The notes beneath the pieces were generated by a model, which did no database searches, was not told where the DNA came from, and saw only the letters and a list, made by a program, of their open reading frames with translations. From Flavobacterium sp. UBA6135 (GTDB lineage Bacteria > Bacteroidota > Bacteroidia > Flavobacteriales > Flavobacteriaceae), in NCBI RefSeq assembly GCF_002428305.1, contig NZ_DIVJ01000023.1:62001-126000 (forward strand): 64,000 nucleotides of DNA, written 5' to 3'. Position numbers and translations under genes: made by a program. This document shows positions 1-7,740 of the stretch, in pieces. Each line of letters starts with the position of its first letter. Position 1 is the stretch's first letter.

Positions 1-177
1 CTGATAGGAAAACTTTTTTCAAGAGATAATTCTGCCTATGCTTATTTATCAGAATCTGCATCTGTTTTTCCTTATGGTGAAGCTTTAAACAATATTTTAC
101 GTAATATTGGGTTTATAAATGTTGTTTCTGAACCACAAACGTTTGGTGTCGCAACAATATATAGTGCTTCTAAATAA
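1..177 (+). CDS. ubiE: Demethylmenaquinone methyltransferase, C-terminal part
   Basis: Only the last 58 codons are in the window; frame 1 is open from the first base to a TAA at 175-177. The visible tail (AYLSESASVFPYGEALNNIL, then QTFGVATIYSASK) matches the C-terminus of UbiE/MenG methyltransferases, which methylate demethylmenaquinone to menaquinone with S-adenosylmethionine. The SAM-binding core lies outside the window, so the call rests on the tail. The porT-like gene starts four bases after the stop, so the two are probably cotranscribed. Confidence 0.7.
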   Translation: MIGKLFSRDNSAYAYLSESASVFPYGEALNNILRNIGFINVVSEPQTFGVATIYSASK

Positions 178-181
178 TCGT

Positions 182-883
182 ATGAAAAAAATAGTTTGTC
201 TTATATTTCTTTTTGCATTTTTAAATGGTCATTCTCAAGTTAAGGGAATGTTCGCAAAAGATCCCATTACTAACCTAGAAAACTTTGACAAACAAAGAAT
301 TCACTGGGGCTATTTTCTTGGTTTTAATTTTTATGATTTCAAATTTGACTACACCGAAAAAACTACAGACATTATAGTTGAAGGAACCACCGGCTTTAAC
401 GTTGGTCTTGTTGGAAATCTTAGGCTTCACGAATACATAGATTTGCGTTTTGAACCGGGATTATATTATACCCAGCGAAATTTAAAATATCCTTTAATTG
501 ATAATGAGTTTGATGCATTACGAGAAGTTAAATCCACCTACATTCACTTTCCGTTATTAGTGAAGTTTTCTTCTAAGAGAATTGGGAATTTCAAACCCTA
601 TTTGGTAGGCGGACTTTCTGCTTCTTTAAATTTATCAAGTAATGCGAAAGCTCAAGATGATAATTTTAATAATCGATTCAGGGTAAACCAATGGACAACA
701 AATTATGAAATGGGATTTGGTGTTGATTTGTATTTTGAATATTTTAAATTCTCTCCGTCAATAAGAGGTGTATTTAGCTTTAATGACGAATTAATAAGAG
801 ATAACGACCCAAATAGTCCATGGACAGGAACTGTTGAATCAATGAAAACCCGAGGCATTTTTATAAACTTTACTTTCCATTAA
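182..883 (+). CDS. porT: PorT/SprT-like outer-membrane beta-barrel protein (type IX secretion)
   Basis: 233 residues. I start at ATG 182, which gives a clean signal peptide (KKIVCLIFLFAFLNGHSQ); a longer in-frame start overlaps ubiE. The mature part alternates hydrophobic and aromatic residues in beta-strand fashion (GYFLGFNFYDFKFDY, YFEYFKFSPSIRGVFSF) and ends in FTFH, as small outer-membrane barrels do. PorT/SprT proteins of this size are essential type IX secretion components, and in flavobacteria they commonly follow ubiE. The link matters here because the amylase at 41449-44304 carries a T9SS sorting domain. The 3' end overlaps the convergent methyltransferase gene by 14 bases. The barrel class is clear; the exact PorT assignment rests on sequence feel and synteny. 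Confidence 0.72.
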   Translation: MKKIVCLIFLFAFLNGHSQVKGMFAKDPITNLENFDKQRIHWGYFLGFNFYDFKFDYTEKTTDIIVEGTTGFNVGLVGNLRLHEYIDLRFEPGLYYTQRNLKYPLIDNEFDALREVKSTYIHFPLLVKFSSKRIGNFKPYLVGGLSASLNLSSNAKAQDDNFNNRFRVNQWTTNYEMGFGVDLYFEYFKFSPSIRGVFSFNDELIRDNDPNSPWTGTVESMKTRGIFINFTFH

Positions 884-1607
884 TTTTTCGTTGTATTTCA
901 CTTAAAACTATAGCAGTAGCAGTAGCAACATTCAAACTTTCGGTTTTTTGAATTGCTCCAAATCTTGGGATTGTTATTTTATGTTGCACCAGGCACGCTA
1001 TCCCTTCTGAAATCCCATTGGCTTCATTACCCATAATTATAATTCCCTCTTTCGAAAAATCTTCAGAATAAATAGAATTTTCATCCATAAAAGTGCCATA
1101 AATTGGCAAAGTGGTTGTTTTTAGCATTTTAGCTAAATCCCCATAAACAACAGCAACTCTGGAAACAGAACCCATTGTAGATTGAATTACTTTAGGATTA
1201 TAAACATCAACGGTTGTTTCAGAGCAAAAAAGTTGTTCAATTCCAAACCAGTCACAAAGTCGAATAATTGTTCCGAGATTTCCGGGATCTCTAATATCGT
1301 CTAAAGCCACAACCAATCCGGAATCAGAAAAAGGTTTAGCCTTTGGAATTTTAAAAACTGCCAAACAATTATTTGGTGTGACCAAAGCACTCATTTTTTT
1401 TAATTCTTGCTCAGAAATTACTACCGAAAACATCTCATCATTATCAAATAAATTGGAATCCGTTACATACAAATTCAACAATTCAAATCCTGCTTCTATG
1501 AATTCTGAAATCACCTTAAAACCTTCAGCAATAAACATTTGATGTTCAACTCTGAATTTTTTTTGTCTTAAACTTATTATTAACTTTATTTGGTTTTTAC
1601 TAACCAT
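870..1607 (-). CDS. TrmH-family (SpoU) RNA 2'-O-methyltransferase
   Basis: 245 residues. The three SPOUT motifs are visible: DPGNLGTIIR at residues 107-116, MGNEANGI from 192, and the SAM-binding trefoil-knot segment ESLNVATATAI from 223. The N-terminal ~75 residues resemble the substrate-binding domain of rRNA guanosine and ribose methyltransferases. The family transfers a methyl group from SAM to the 2'-OH of a tRNA or rRNA nucleotide; the target here cannot be read from sequence. It is divergent from tamL with a 37-base gap and convergent with porT. Confidence 0.88.
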   Translation of the reverse strand: MVSKNQIKLIISLRQKKFRVEHQMFIAEGFKVISEFIEAGFELLNLYVTDSNLFDNDEMFSVVISEQELKKMSALVTPNNCLAVFKIPKAKPFSDSGLVVALDDIRDPGNLGTIIRLCDWFGIEQLFCSETTVDVYNPKVIQSTMGSVSRVAVVYGDLAKMLKTTTLPIYGTFMDENSIYSEDFSKEGIIIMGNEANGISEGIACLVQHKITIPRFGAIQKTESLNVATATAIVLSEIQRKINGK

Positions 1608-1617
1608 AGAAAAGATG

Positions 1618-1625
1618 TACTTTTG
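1618..1625 (+). promoter_or_regulatory. Candidate -7 box for tamL
   Basis: TACTTTTG matches the Bacteroidetes TAnnTTTG box exactly and ends 19 bases before the TTG start of tamL, giving a leader of roughly 13 bases. No well-spaced TTG -33 element is visible. The box lies in the 37-base gap shared with the divergent methyltransferase gene. Confidence 0.5.
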
Positions 1626-1644
1626 ACTAAAATTATCCCATTAC

Positions 1645-4206
1645 TTGAAAAGTAGCGACACAAAAATAGCATTATTAATAGTAATTACGATATTAATTTA
1701 TTCGTGTAACATTGTAAAGAGAGTTCCCGATGGAAAAAGCTTACTTGTAAACACTGAAATTATTGTTGATGGTAAAACTTCAAATCAAGAAAGTGTCAAT
1801 GAAATATTGATTCAAAAACCAAATTCCCGTATTTTAAAAATTCCTTTGAGCTTATTGGTTTATAACTTAGCCCAACCAAATCCTGACTCCGTTTTTAGAG
1901 CTCGATATATTGAAGATTCTGTTCGATTTAAACGTATAAAGAGATTAATCTCTGAAAAACAAGTTTATCGATTAGGAGAATCTTTTTTTAATCAAGGTTT
2001 TAATAATTTTTTGAAAAGTAGCGGAGAAGCTCCGGAAATTGTTGATGAAGAAAAAACTAAAAAAAGCACTCAAAGACTTTACAGCTACTATTTCAATAAC
2101 GGTTATTTTGACGTGGAGACATCCTCAAAAACAGATAGCGTTGGCTTAAAAAGAGCCAAAACAACTTATGAAGTTTCGCTAGGCAAACCTTATGTTATTG
2201 ATTCCATCAAAACCACCATTTCCTCTCCTGATGTTGATTCACTTTATCAAGTTGCAAAAAGCAATTCTGTAATAAAATCAGGTGAACAATTCAAAAGCGA
2301 AAATTTTAATGAAGAGAGAAATCGCTTAACTTCTTTTTTCAGAAATCGTGGTGTATATCAATTTCAACAGAATTATATCAATTTTGATATTGATACTATT
2401 GGCACAGGAAAAAAAACAAATATAAATGTTGAAATATCAGACTTCAACTACCGAAAAGGAGACACAATTATAACTGTTCCTTTTAAAATATTTAAAATTA
2501 GTGAAGTTAATATTTTCACAGACAGTCCTTCGTCAAAAAATAAAATAAAAGTAGCTGATAGTATTACTTATAAAGGATTTAACTTATATAGTACCGATAA
2601 GATTAAATACAAACCAAAAGCCATAACTGATGCAGTTTTTATCTCAAAAGGCAATGTTTACGCAGACTATCAAAACACCCTTACTAATCGTTATTTAAGT
2701 AATCTGAAAGTTTTTAATTATCCTACAATTCAATATATTGAAGACGAACGCGATACTATTTCGAACAGTTTAATTGCCAATATATATTTAAATCCACGAA
2801 AAAAATACAATTTTTTGGCAGCGGTTGACTTTACACATTCTAACATTCAAGATTTTGGTATCAGTGGAAATACGTCATTAACCATTCGAAATGTTTTTAA
2901 CGGTGCCGAAACTTTTGAATTTGCCGTAAAGGGAACTGTTGGCTCTTCAAGAGATTTGGCTGGTTCTAACGACAATTTCTTTAATATTTCAGAAGTTGGA
3001 GTGGATGCAAAACTTAACTTCCCCAGAATATTTTTTCCATTCAATACCGATAAAATTATTCCGAAGAGCATGATTCCCTCTACCAATTTTGGTGTTGGTT
3101 TTGCAAAACAGAAAAACATTGGTTTGGATAAAGAAAACTTTACTAGTTCACTGACGTATAACTGGAATCCAAAACGATTTAACACCGTGAGATTTGATTT
3201 GTTCAACATTCAATATGTAAAAAATCTGAGAATTGATCGCTATTTTGATGTCTATCGTTCATCGTATAATGCCTTAAACAATATTGCAGAAATATATAGT
3301 AATCAGGTAAATCCAGACTATTTTGACACAAATAACAATTTAATTATTGAATCGGGAACAAACGGATTTCTTAGTGATGTTTTAGGGTCGGACCCTTCAG
3401 TTGTCACTACACCCGATGACTTTCGAACTGTTAGAGGAATTGATGAAAGAAAAAAACGACTAACTGAAAACAATTTAATTGTTGCATCGAGTTATAGCTA
3501 TACAAAATCAACAAAAACTTCTTTACTATTAAATAATTTTTATATTTTAAAAACTAAAGTAGAATCAGCCGGAAATCTTTTGTCATTGTTGTCAAGAACT
3601 ATTAATGAGCCTTTAATTTCTGAAGGAAGTTCTACTTTTTTTGATGTCGAATATTCTCAGTATATTAAAACAGAATTTGAATTTATTAAACATTGGGATT
3701 TAAAGAGAAACCGTGTTTTTGCTACACGAACATTTGCCGGAGTTGCAATTCCATACGGTAATTCAAATAACATTCCGTTCTCACGAAGTTACTTTGCCGG
3801 TGGGACAAATGACAATCGAGCTTGGAGACCTTATAGTTTAGGTCCGGGAAGTAGTGGAGCTTTAAATGATTTCAATGAAGCCAATTTAAAATTAGCCTTA
3901 AATGCAGAATACAGATTTAAACTTTTTGGCAATTTCAGAGGGGCCTTTTTTGCGGATTTAGGAAATATTTGGAATTTTTTAGACAATGTCACGTTAGATG
4001 GAGCAAAATTTACAGGAATAGCTTCGCTTAAAGACATCGCTTTGGGAACAGGAATTGGAACTCGCTATGATTTCAGTTTTTTTGTTGTTCGTTTTGATCT
4101 GGGATTTAAAACTTATAATCCGGCAAACGAGGAAAACAGACGATGGATGAAAGATTTTAATTTTAAAAGTTCTGTGCTAAATATTGGTATAAATTATCCA
4201 TTCTAA
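1645..4206 (+). CDS. tamL: TamL-type Omp85 outer-membrane lipoprotein (BamA/TamA family)
   Basis: 853 residues starting with TTG; no ATG precedes the export signal. The N-terminus is a lipoprotein signal (hydrophobic 8-20, then YSCN). Residues ~30-360 look like POTRA repeats, and the C-terminal ~450 residues form a surface-antigen/Omp85 barrel, with FAGGTNDNRAWRPYSLGPG in the conserved barrel region and a terminal Phe after NIGINYP. Bacteroidetes TamL replaces TamA and is thought to work with TamB in outer-membrane protein assembly or lipid transport. A neighbouring trmH-family gene is common in flavobacteria. Assignment to the BamA/TamA superfamily is firm; the TamL name relies on the lipoprotein signal and length. 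Confidence 0.85.
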   Translation: MKSSDTKIALLIVITILIYSCNIVKRVPDGKSLLVNTEIIVDGKTSNQESVNEILIQKPNSRILKIPLSLLVYNLAQPNPDSVFRARYIEDSVRFKRIKRLISEKQVYRLGESFFNQGFNNFLKSSGEAPEIVDEEKTKKSTQRLYSYYFNNGYFDVETSSKTDSVGLKRAKTTYEVSLGKPYVIDSIKTTISSPDVDSLYQVAKSNSVIKSGEQFKSENFNEERNRLTSFFRNRGVYQFQQNYINFDIDTIGTGKKTNINVEISDFNYRKGDTIITVPFKIFKISEVNIFTDSPSSKNKIKVADSITYKGFNLYSTDKIKYKPKAITDAVFISKGNVYADYQNTLTNRYLSNLKVFNYPTIQYIEDERDTISNSLIANIYLNPRKKYNFLAAVDFTHSNIQDFGISGNTSLTIRNVFNGAETFEFAVKGTVGSSRDLAGSNDNFFNISEVGVDAKLNFPRIFFPFNTDKIIPKSMIPSTNFGVGFAKQKNIGLDKENFTSSLTYNWNPKRFNTVRFDLFNIQYVKNLRIDRYFDVYRSSYNALNNIAEIYSNQVNPDYFDTNNNLIIESGTNGFLSDVLGSDPSVVTTPDDFRTVRGIDERKKRLTENNLIVASSYSYTKSTKTSLLLNNFYILKTKVESAGNLLSLLSRTINEPLISEGSSTFFDVEYSQYIKTEFEFIKHWDLKRNRVFATRTFAGVAIPYGNSNNIPFSRSYFAGGTNDNRAWRPYSLGPGSSGALNDFNEANLKLALNAEYRFKLFGNFRGAFFADLGNIWNFLDNVTLDGAKFTGIASLKDIALGTGIGTRYDFSFFVVRFDLGFKTYNPANEENRRWMKDFNFKSSVLNIGINYPF

Positions 4207-4218
4207 ATTCAGATTTAC

Positions 4219-4226
4219 TATTTTTG
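4219..4226 (+). promoter_or_regulatory. Candidate -7 box for fbaA
   Basis: TATTTTTG fits TAnnTTTG exactly and lies 23 bases upstream of the fbaA ATG. No -33 TTG is visible at the usual distance. Confidence 0.5.
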
Positions 4227-4249
4227 TAAGCTAACTAAAACATAAATAT

Positions 4250-5317
4250 ATGAGTCATACAATTAAACCAGGAGTTGCTACCGGTGATGATGTACAAGCA
4301 ATCTTTAATTATGCTAAAGCTAAAGGTTTTGCATTACCTGCGGTAAATGTAATAGGTTCCAGCTCAATAAATGGCGTTTTGGAAACTGCTGCAAAATTAA
4401 ATGCTCCTGTTATAATTCAATTTTCAAATGGAGGAGCAATTTATAATGCCGGTAAAGGATTGTCAAATGACGGACAAAAAGCAGCTATCTTAGGCGGAAT
4501 TGCAGGAGCGAAACATATTCATACTTTAGCAGAAGCATATGGTGCAACTGTTATTTTACATACTGACCATTGTGCTAAAAACTTATTGCCATGGATTGAC
4601 GGTTTGTTAGATGCCTCAGAAAAACATTTTGCCGAAACCGGAAAGCCTTTATTTTCTTCGCACATGATTGATCTTTCTGAAGAACCAATTGAAGAAAATA
4701 TCGAAATTTGTAAAGCTTATTTAGCTCGAATGAGTAAGATGGGAATGACTTTAGAAATTGAACTTGGTGTAACCGGTGGTGAGGAAGATGGTGTTGATAA
4801 TTCTGATGTTGACAGTTCAAAATTATACACACAACCAGAAGAAGTGGCTTATGCCTATGAAGAGTTAATGAAAGTAAGTCCGAAGTTTACAATTGCTGCA
4901 GCTTTTGGAAACGTTCACGGGGTTTACAAACCTGGCAATGTAAAATTGACACCGGTTATTTTAAAAAATTCTCAAGAATTTGTTCAAAATAAATTCAACA
5001 CTATTTCAAATCCAATAGATTTTGTTTTTCACGGAGGTTCAGGTTCAACATTAGAAGAAATAAGAGAAGCTATCTCTTATGGAGTAATCAAAATGAACAT
5101 TGATACCGATTTACAATTTGCTTTTACAGAAGGAATTCGTGATTATATGACATCAAAAATTGACTATTTAAAAACTCAAATTGGAAGTCCGGACGGAGCC
5201 GATTCACCAAATAAAAAGCATTATGATCCAAGAAAATGGATTCGTGAAGGAGAAATGACTTTCAACAAACGTTTAGAACAAGCATTTGCTGATTTAAACA
5301 ATGTAAACACTTTATAA
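4250..5317 (+). CDS. fbaA: Class II fructose-1,6-bisphosphate aldolase
   Basis: 355 residues, close to E. coli FbaA (359). The zinc and catalytic segment HTDHC is at 104-108 (D106 catalytic, H107 metal ligand). Later zinc-ligand regions are GNVHGVYKPGNV and FHGGSGS, and the phosphate and substrate segment is KMNIDTDLQFAF. It cleaves fructose-1,6-bisphosphate to DHAP and glyceraldehyde-3-phosphate in glycolysis, and runs the reverse reaction in gluconeogenesis. It has its own candidate promoter at 4219 and is followed by accD after a 76-base gap filled by repeat DNA. Confidence 0.96.
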   Translation: MSHTIKPGVATGDDVQAIFNYAKAKGFALPAVNVIGSSSINGVLETAAKLNAPVIIQFSNGGAIYNAGKGLSNDGQKAAILGGIAGAKHIHTLAEAYGATVILHTDHCAKNLLPWIDGLLDASEKHFAETGKPLFSSHMIDLSEEPIEENIEICKAYLARMSKMGMTLEIELGVTGGEEDGVDNSDVDSSKLYTQPEEVAYAYEELMKVSPKFTIAAAFGNVHGVYKPGNVKLTPVILKNSQEFVQNKFNTISNPIDFVFHGGSGSTLEEIREAISYGVIKMNIDTDLQFAFTEGIRDYMTSKIDYLKTQIGSPDGADSPNKKHYDPRKWIREGEMTFNKRLEQAFADLNNVNTL

Positions 5318-5331
5318 GCAGGAAGAGTGAA

Positions 5332-5380
5332 GTTTGAAGCTGGAAGTTTTCTTCCATCTTCCATCTTCCATCTTCCAAAC
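5332..5380. repeat. CTTCCAT tandem repeat with flanking inverted repeat
   Basis: Three exact CTTCCAT units plus a variant CTTCCAA run from 5351 to 5378. The preceding segment GTTTGAAGCTGGAAG (5332-5346) is nearly complementary to the repeat end CTTCCATCTTCCAAAC, so the whole element can fold back on itself. It occupies the fbaA-accD gap and ends 14 bases before the accD ATG. Confidence 0.8.
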
Positions 5381-5393
5381 TAAATTTAAAATT

Positions 5394-6245
5394 ATGGCTT
5401 GGTTTAAAAGAACAGAAAAAGGAATTCAAACGGCTACAGAAGATAAAAAAGATGTGCCAAAAGGATTGTGGTATAAATCTCCAACAGGAAAAATAGTTGA
5501 TCAAGATGAATTAGCAAAAAATTTATGGGTAAGTCCTGAAGATGATTTTCATGTACGAATAGGAAGTGCCGAATATTTTAGTATTCTTTTTGATGACGGT
5601 TTTAAGGAGTTGGACGCAAAAATGACATCTAAAGATCCTTTAAAATTTACAGATACCAAAAAATATTCGGACCGTTTAAAAGACGTGATGGAAAAAACAG
5701 GATTGAAAGATGCTGTAAGAACAGCAGTTGGAAAATCAAAAGGAAATGATTTAGTAGTTTGTTGTATGGATTTTGCTTTTATTGGCGGATCAATGGGAGC
5801 TGTAGTTGGAGAAAAAATAGCAAGAGGAATTGATTATTCTATAAAAAATAAAATTCCTTTTATGATGATTTCAAAATCTGGTGGAGCCCGAATGATGGAA
5901 GCTGCTTATTCCTTAATGCAATTAGCAAAAACATCAGCTAAGTTAGCTCAACTTGCCGAAGCTGGGATTCCATACATTTCACTTTGTACAGATCCAACTA
6001 CGGGAGGAACAACCGCTTCTTATGCTATGTTGGGCGATATTAATATTGGTGAACCCGGAGCTTTGATTGGTTTTGCCGGACCAAGAGTTGTAAAAGACAC
6101 TACCGGTAAGGACTTACCGGAAGGTTTCCAAACTTCTGAATTCTTATTAGAACACGGATTTTTAGATTTCATTACCCATAGAAAAGAATTGAAAGACAAA
6201 ATAAATCTATATATCGATTTAATTCTAAATCAAGACGTTAGATAG
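5394..6245 (+). CDS. accD: Acetyl-CoA carboxylase carboxyltransferase subunit beta, zinc-ribbon-less
   Basis: 283 residues. Start at ATG 5394 (MAWFKR), matching the family N-terminus; the longer open frame reads through the CTTCCAT repeat. The crotonase-fold body is intact: [45 protein letters not shown]. It transfers carboxylate from carboxybiotin to acetyl-CoA, making malonyl-CoA for fatty acid synthesis. Unusually for the textbook enzyme, the N-terminal region that carries four zinc-binding cysteines in E. coli reads KSPTG and VSPEDD here, and no cysteine occurs before residue 123. The domain outline remains but the zinc site is gone. A terminator follows directly. Confidence 0.95.
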   Translation: MAWFKRTEKGIQTATEDKKDVPKGLWYKSPTGKIVDQDELAKNLWVSPEDDFHVRIGSAEYFSILFDDGFKELDAKMTSKDPLKFTDTKKYSDRLKDVMEKTGLKDAVRTAVGKSKGNDLVVCCMDFAFIGGSMGAVVGEKIARGIDYSIKNKIPFMMISKSGGARMMEAAYSLMQLAKTSAKLAQLAEAGIPYISLCTDPTTGGTTASYAMLGDINIGEPGALIGFAGPRVVKDTTGKDLPEGFQTSEFLLEHGFLDFITHRKELKDKINLYIDLILNQDVR

Positions 6246-6249
6246 AAAC

Positions 6250-6276
6250 AAAATCCCGATGGCTCGGGATTTTTTT
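6250..6276 (+). terminator. Rho-independent terminator after accD
   Basis: AATCCCGA (6252-6259), loop TGGC, TCGGGATT (6264-6271), then a T run. It lies five bases after the accD stop and faces the convergent permease gene. Confidence 0.88.
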
Positions 6277-6300
6277 ATGTGTAATAATTAATTTAAACTT

Positions 6301-7554
6301 TTACATTCCACTTCGGATTGCTTCAACCGGATCTAACTTAGAGGCAGAAATAGCAGGAATGATTCCAGAAATCAATCCAATAAAACCTGCTAAACCAGTT
6401 CCTAAGATTATATTACCCATGCTTAAAACAAATTCAAAATCTAAAAGTTTTGTTACAATGGCTGCAATTCCCCAAACCATCAAAAGACCAATTATTCCAC
6501 CAATAACAGACAAAATAATGGCTTCAAACAAAAACTGGAACAAGATAAATCTATTTTTTGCTCCTAATGATTTTTGAATTCCAATTAAATTGGTTCTTTC
6601 CTTAACAGAAACAAACATAATGTTGGCAATTCCAAAACCACCAACTAATAAAGAAAATCCGGCTATTAACCATCCTGCAATGTTTAATTGTGTAAAAATA
6701 CCATCAATCAAATCAGTAAAACCAGACAGTACATTAATAAAAAAATTGTCAATATCGGTAACTTTCACGCCTCTGTAAGTTCTCAATTTTTGAGTAATTT
6801 CGCCTTTAAAAGCCTCCATATCAACTCCTTTTATTGGTTTTATCAATATAGCAGGAGTCAACAAATCACTATTTTCACCATACAACCGTCTGATAAAATT
6901 CATAGGAATAAAAACCGCGTTGTCTCTACTATCTCCAAAGGTTGAAAACCCTTGTTTTTCTGTTACACCTATAACTGTAAATCGTTGCCCATAAAGTCGT
7001 ATTTTTTGACCAATAGCTTTATTTGAATCCACAAACAAACCTTCTGCCACGCCATATCCTAAAATGATTACCGGAGTTCCAGAGTTGGATTCTGATTCGT
7101 TAAAGAAACGACCTTGTCCGATTTTGATCCCATCAATACCTTCAAATTCATTAGTTGTTGGCGTAACTCTTACTTGACTAACGGTTTGGTCTTCAAATTT
7201 GATATTTTCATTTCTGGTAAAAAGATTAAACGCCATTTTATCAACACCGTTTAATGACTTTTTTAAATACTCAAATTCATCATAAGTTACATTGGGAAAC
7301 TGCTCTCTTTTCCACTGTGGAATTTCAGAAGGGCCAAATGAAAAACGCATCAAATAAATAGTGTTTTTATCTAAATCACTTAAATCTGCCTTCACTTTTC
7401 TGTCCAAAGAATCAACAGCTGCCAAAACAGCAATTATTGAAAAAATTCCAATAGTTACTCCCAAAAGCGATAAAAAAGTTCGGAGTTTGTTTGTTCGCAA
7501 AGCATTCATTGCAAAACTAAAACTCTCTTTCAGTAAACGTAAATATACCAACAT
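6301..7554 (-). CDS. MacB/FtsX-type ABC transporter permease
   Basis: 417 residues. One N-terminal membrane segment (about 22-46), a large periplasmic MacB-like core domain (about 50-270) and three C-terminal membrane segments (FtsX domain) ending in SGIIPAISASKLDPVEAIRSGM, the usual C-terminal signature of this family. Family members form dimers with a cytosolic ATPase and power efflux or lipoprotein-type extrusion from the periplasm. No ATPase gene is adjacent, so its partner and substrate are unknown. A 16-bp palindrome sits 13 bases upstream of its start. Confidence 0.87.
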   Translation of the reverse strand: MLVYLRLLKESFSFAMNALRTNKLRTFLSLLGVTIGIFSIIAVLAAVDSLDRKVKADLSDLDKNTIYLMRFSFGPSEIPQWKREQFPNVTYDEFEYLKKSLNGVDKMAFNLFTRNENIKFEDQTVSQVRVTPTTNEFEGIDGIKIGQGRFFNESESNSGTPVIILGYGVAEGLFVDSNKAIGQKIRLYGQRFTVIGVTEKQGFSTFGDSRDNAVFIPMNFIRRLYGENSDLLTPAILIKPIKGVDMEAFKGEITQKLRTYRGVKVTDIDNFFINVLSGFTDLIDGIFTQLNIAGWLIAGFSLLVGGFGIANIMFVSVKERTNLIGIQKSLGAKNRFILFQFLFEAIILSVIGGIIGLLMVWGIAAIVTKLLDFEFVLSMGNIILGTGLAGFIGLISGIIPAISASKLDPVEAIRSGM

Positions 7555-7566
7555 GAGTTAAAATCA

Positions 7567-7582
7567 AATAAGATATCTTATT
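7567..7582. promoter_or_regulatory. 16-bp perfect palindrome upstream of the permease gene
   Basis: AATAAGATATCTTATT is fully self-complementary. It lies 12 bases before the permease start codon (minus strand) and about 130 bases upstream of the purH promoter. It may be an operator for a dimeric regulator; no regulator gene is adjacent. Confidence 0.4.
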
Positions 7583-7687
7583 AGTAGAAAAAAAGGAAAG
7601 AATGTTACACAAAATTTAAAAACTTATAACGACATCAAAATAGATTAAAAGTCATAAAAAATTCTAAGAAAGTAATCCTGTAAACTT

Positions 7688-7718
7688 TTGAAAGTTAAAC
7701 AGACAAATAGTACTTTTG
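7688..7718 (+). promoter_or_regulatory. purH promoter
   Basis: TTG at 7688-7690, a 20-base spacer and TACTTTTG at 7711-7718 match the flavobacterial -33/-7 pattern. The purH ATG follows 22 bases after the box. No purine riboswitch-like fold was seen in the short leader. Confidence 0.65.
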
Positions 7719-7740
7719 CTCCTTTAAATCTAACTACAAC

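Noticed and set aside
2847..3209. 120-codon open frame on the minus strand inside tamL
   Set aside because: Antisense to a well-supported gene, no signal or domain, no promoter or spacing of its own.
5351..5378. Possible CRISPR array
   Set aside because: Units are seven bases with no spacers, and no cas genes are in the window.
5262..5504. 80-codon minus-strand frame over the fbaA-accD junction
   Set aside because: Runs through the CTTCCAT repeat and overlaps two real genes; low-complexity translation.
7555..7740. Purine riboswitch upstream of purH
   Set aside because: The predicted leader after the promoter is only about 20 bases, too short for an aptamer.
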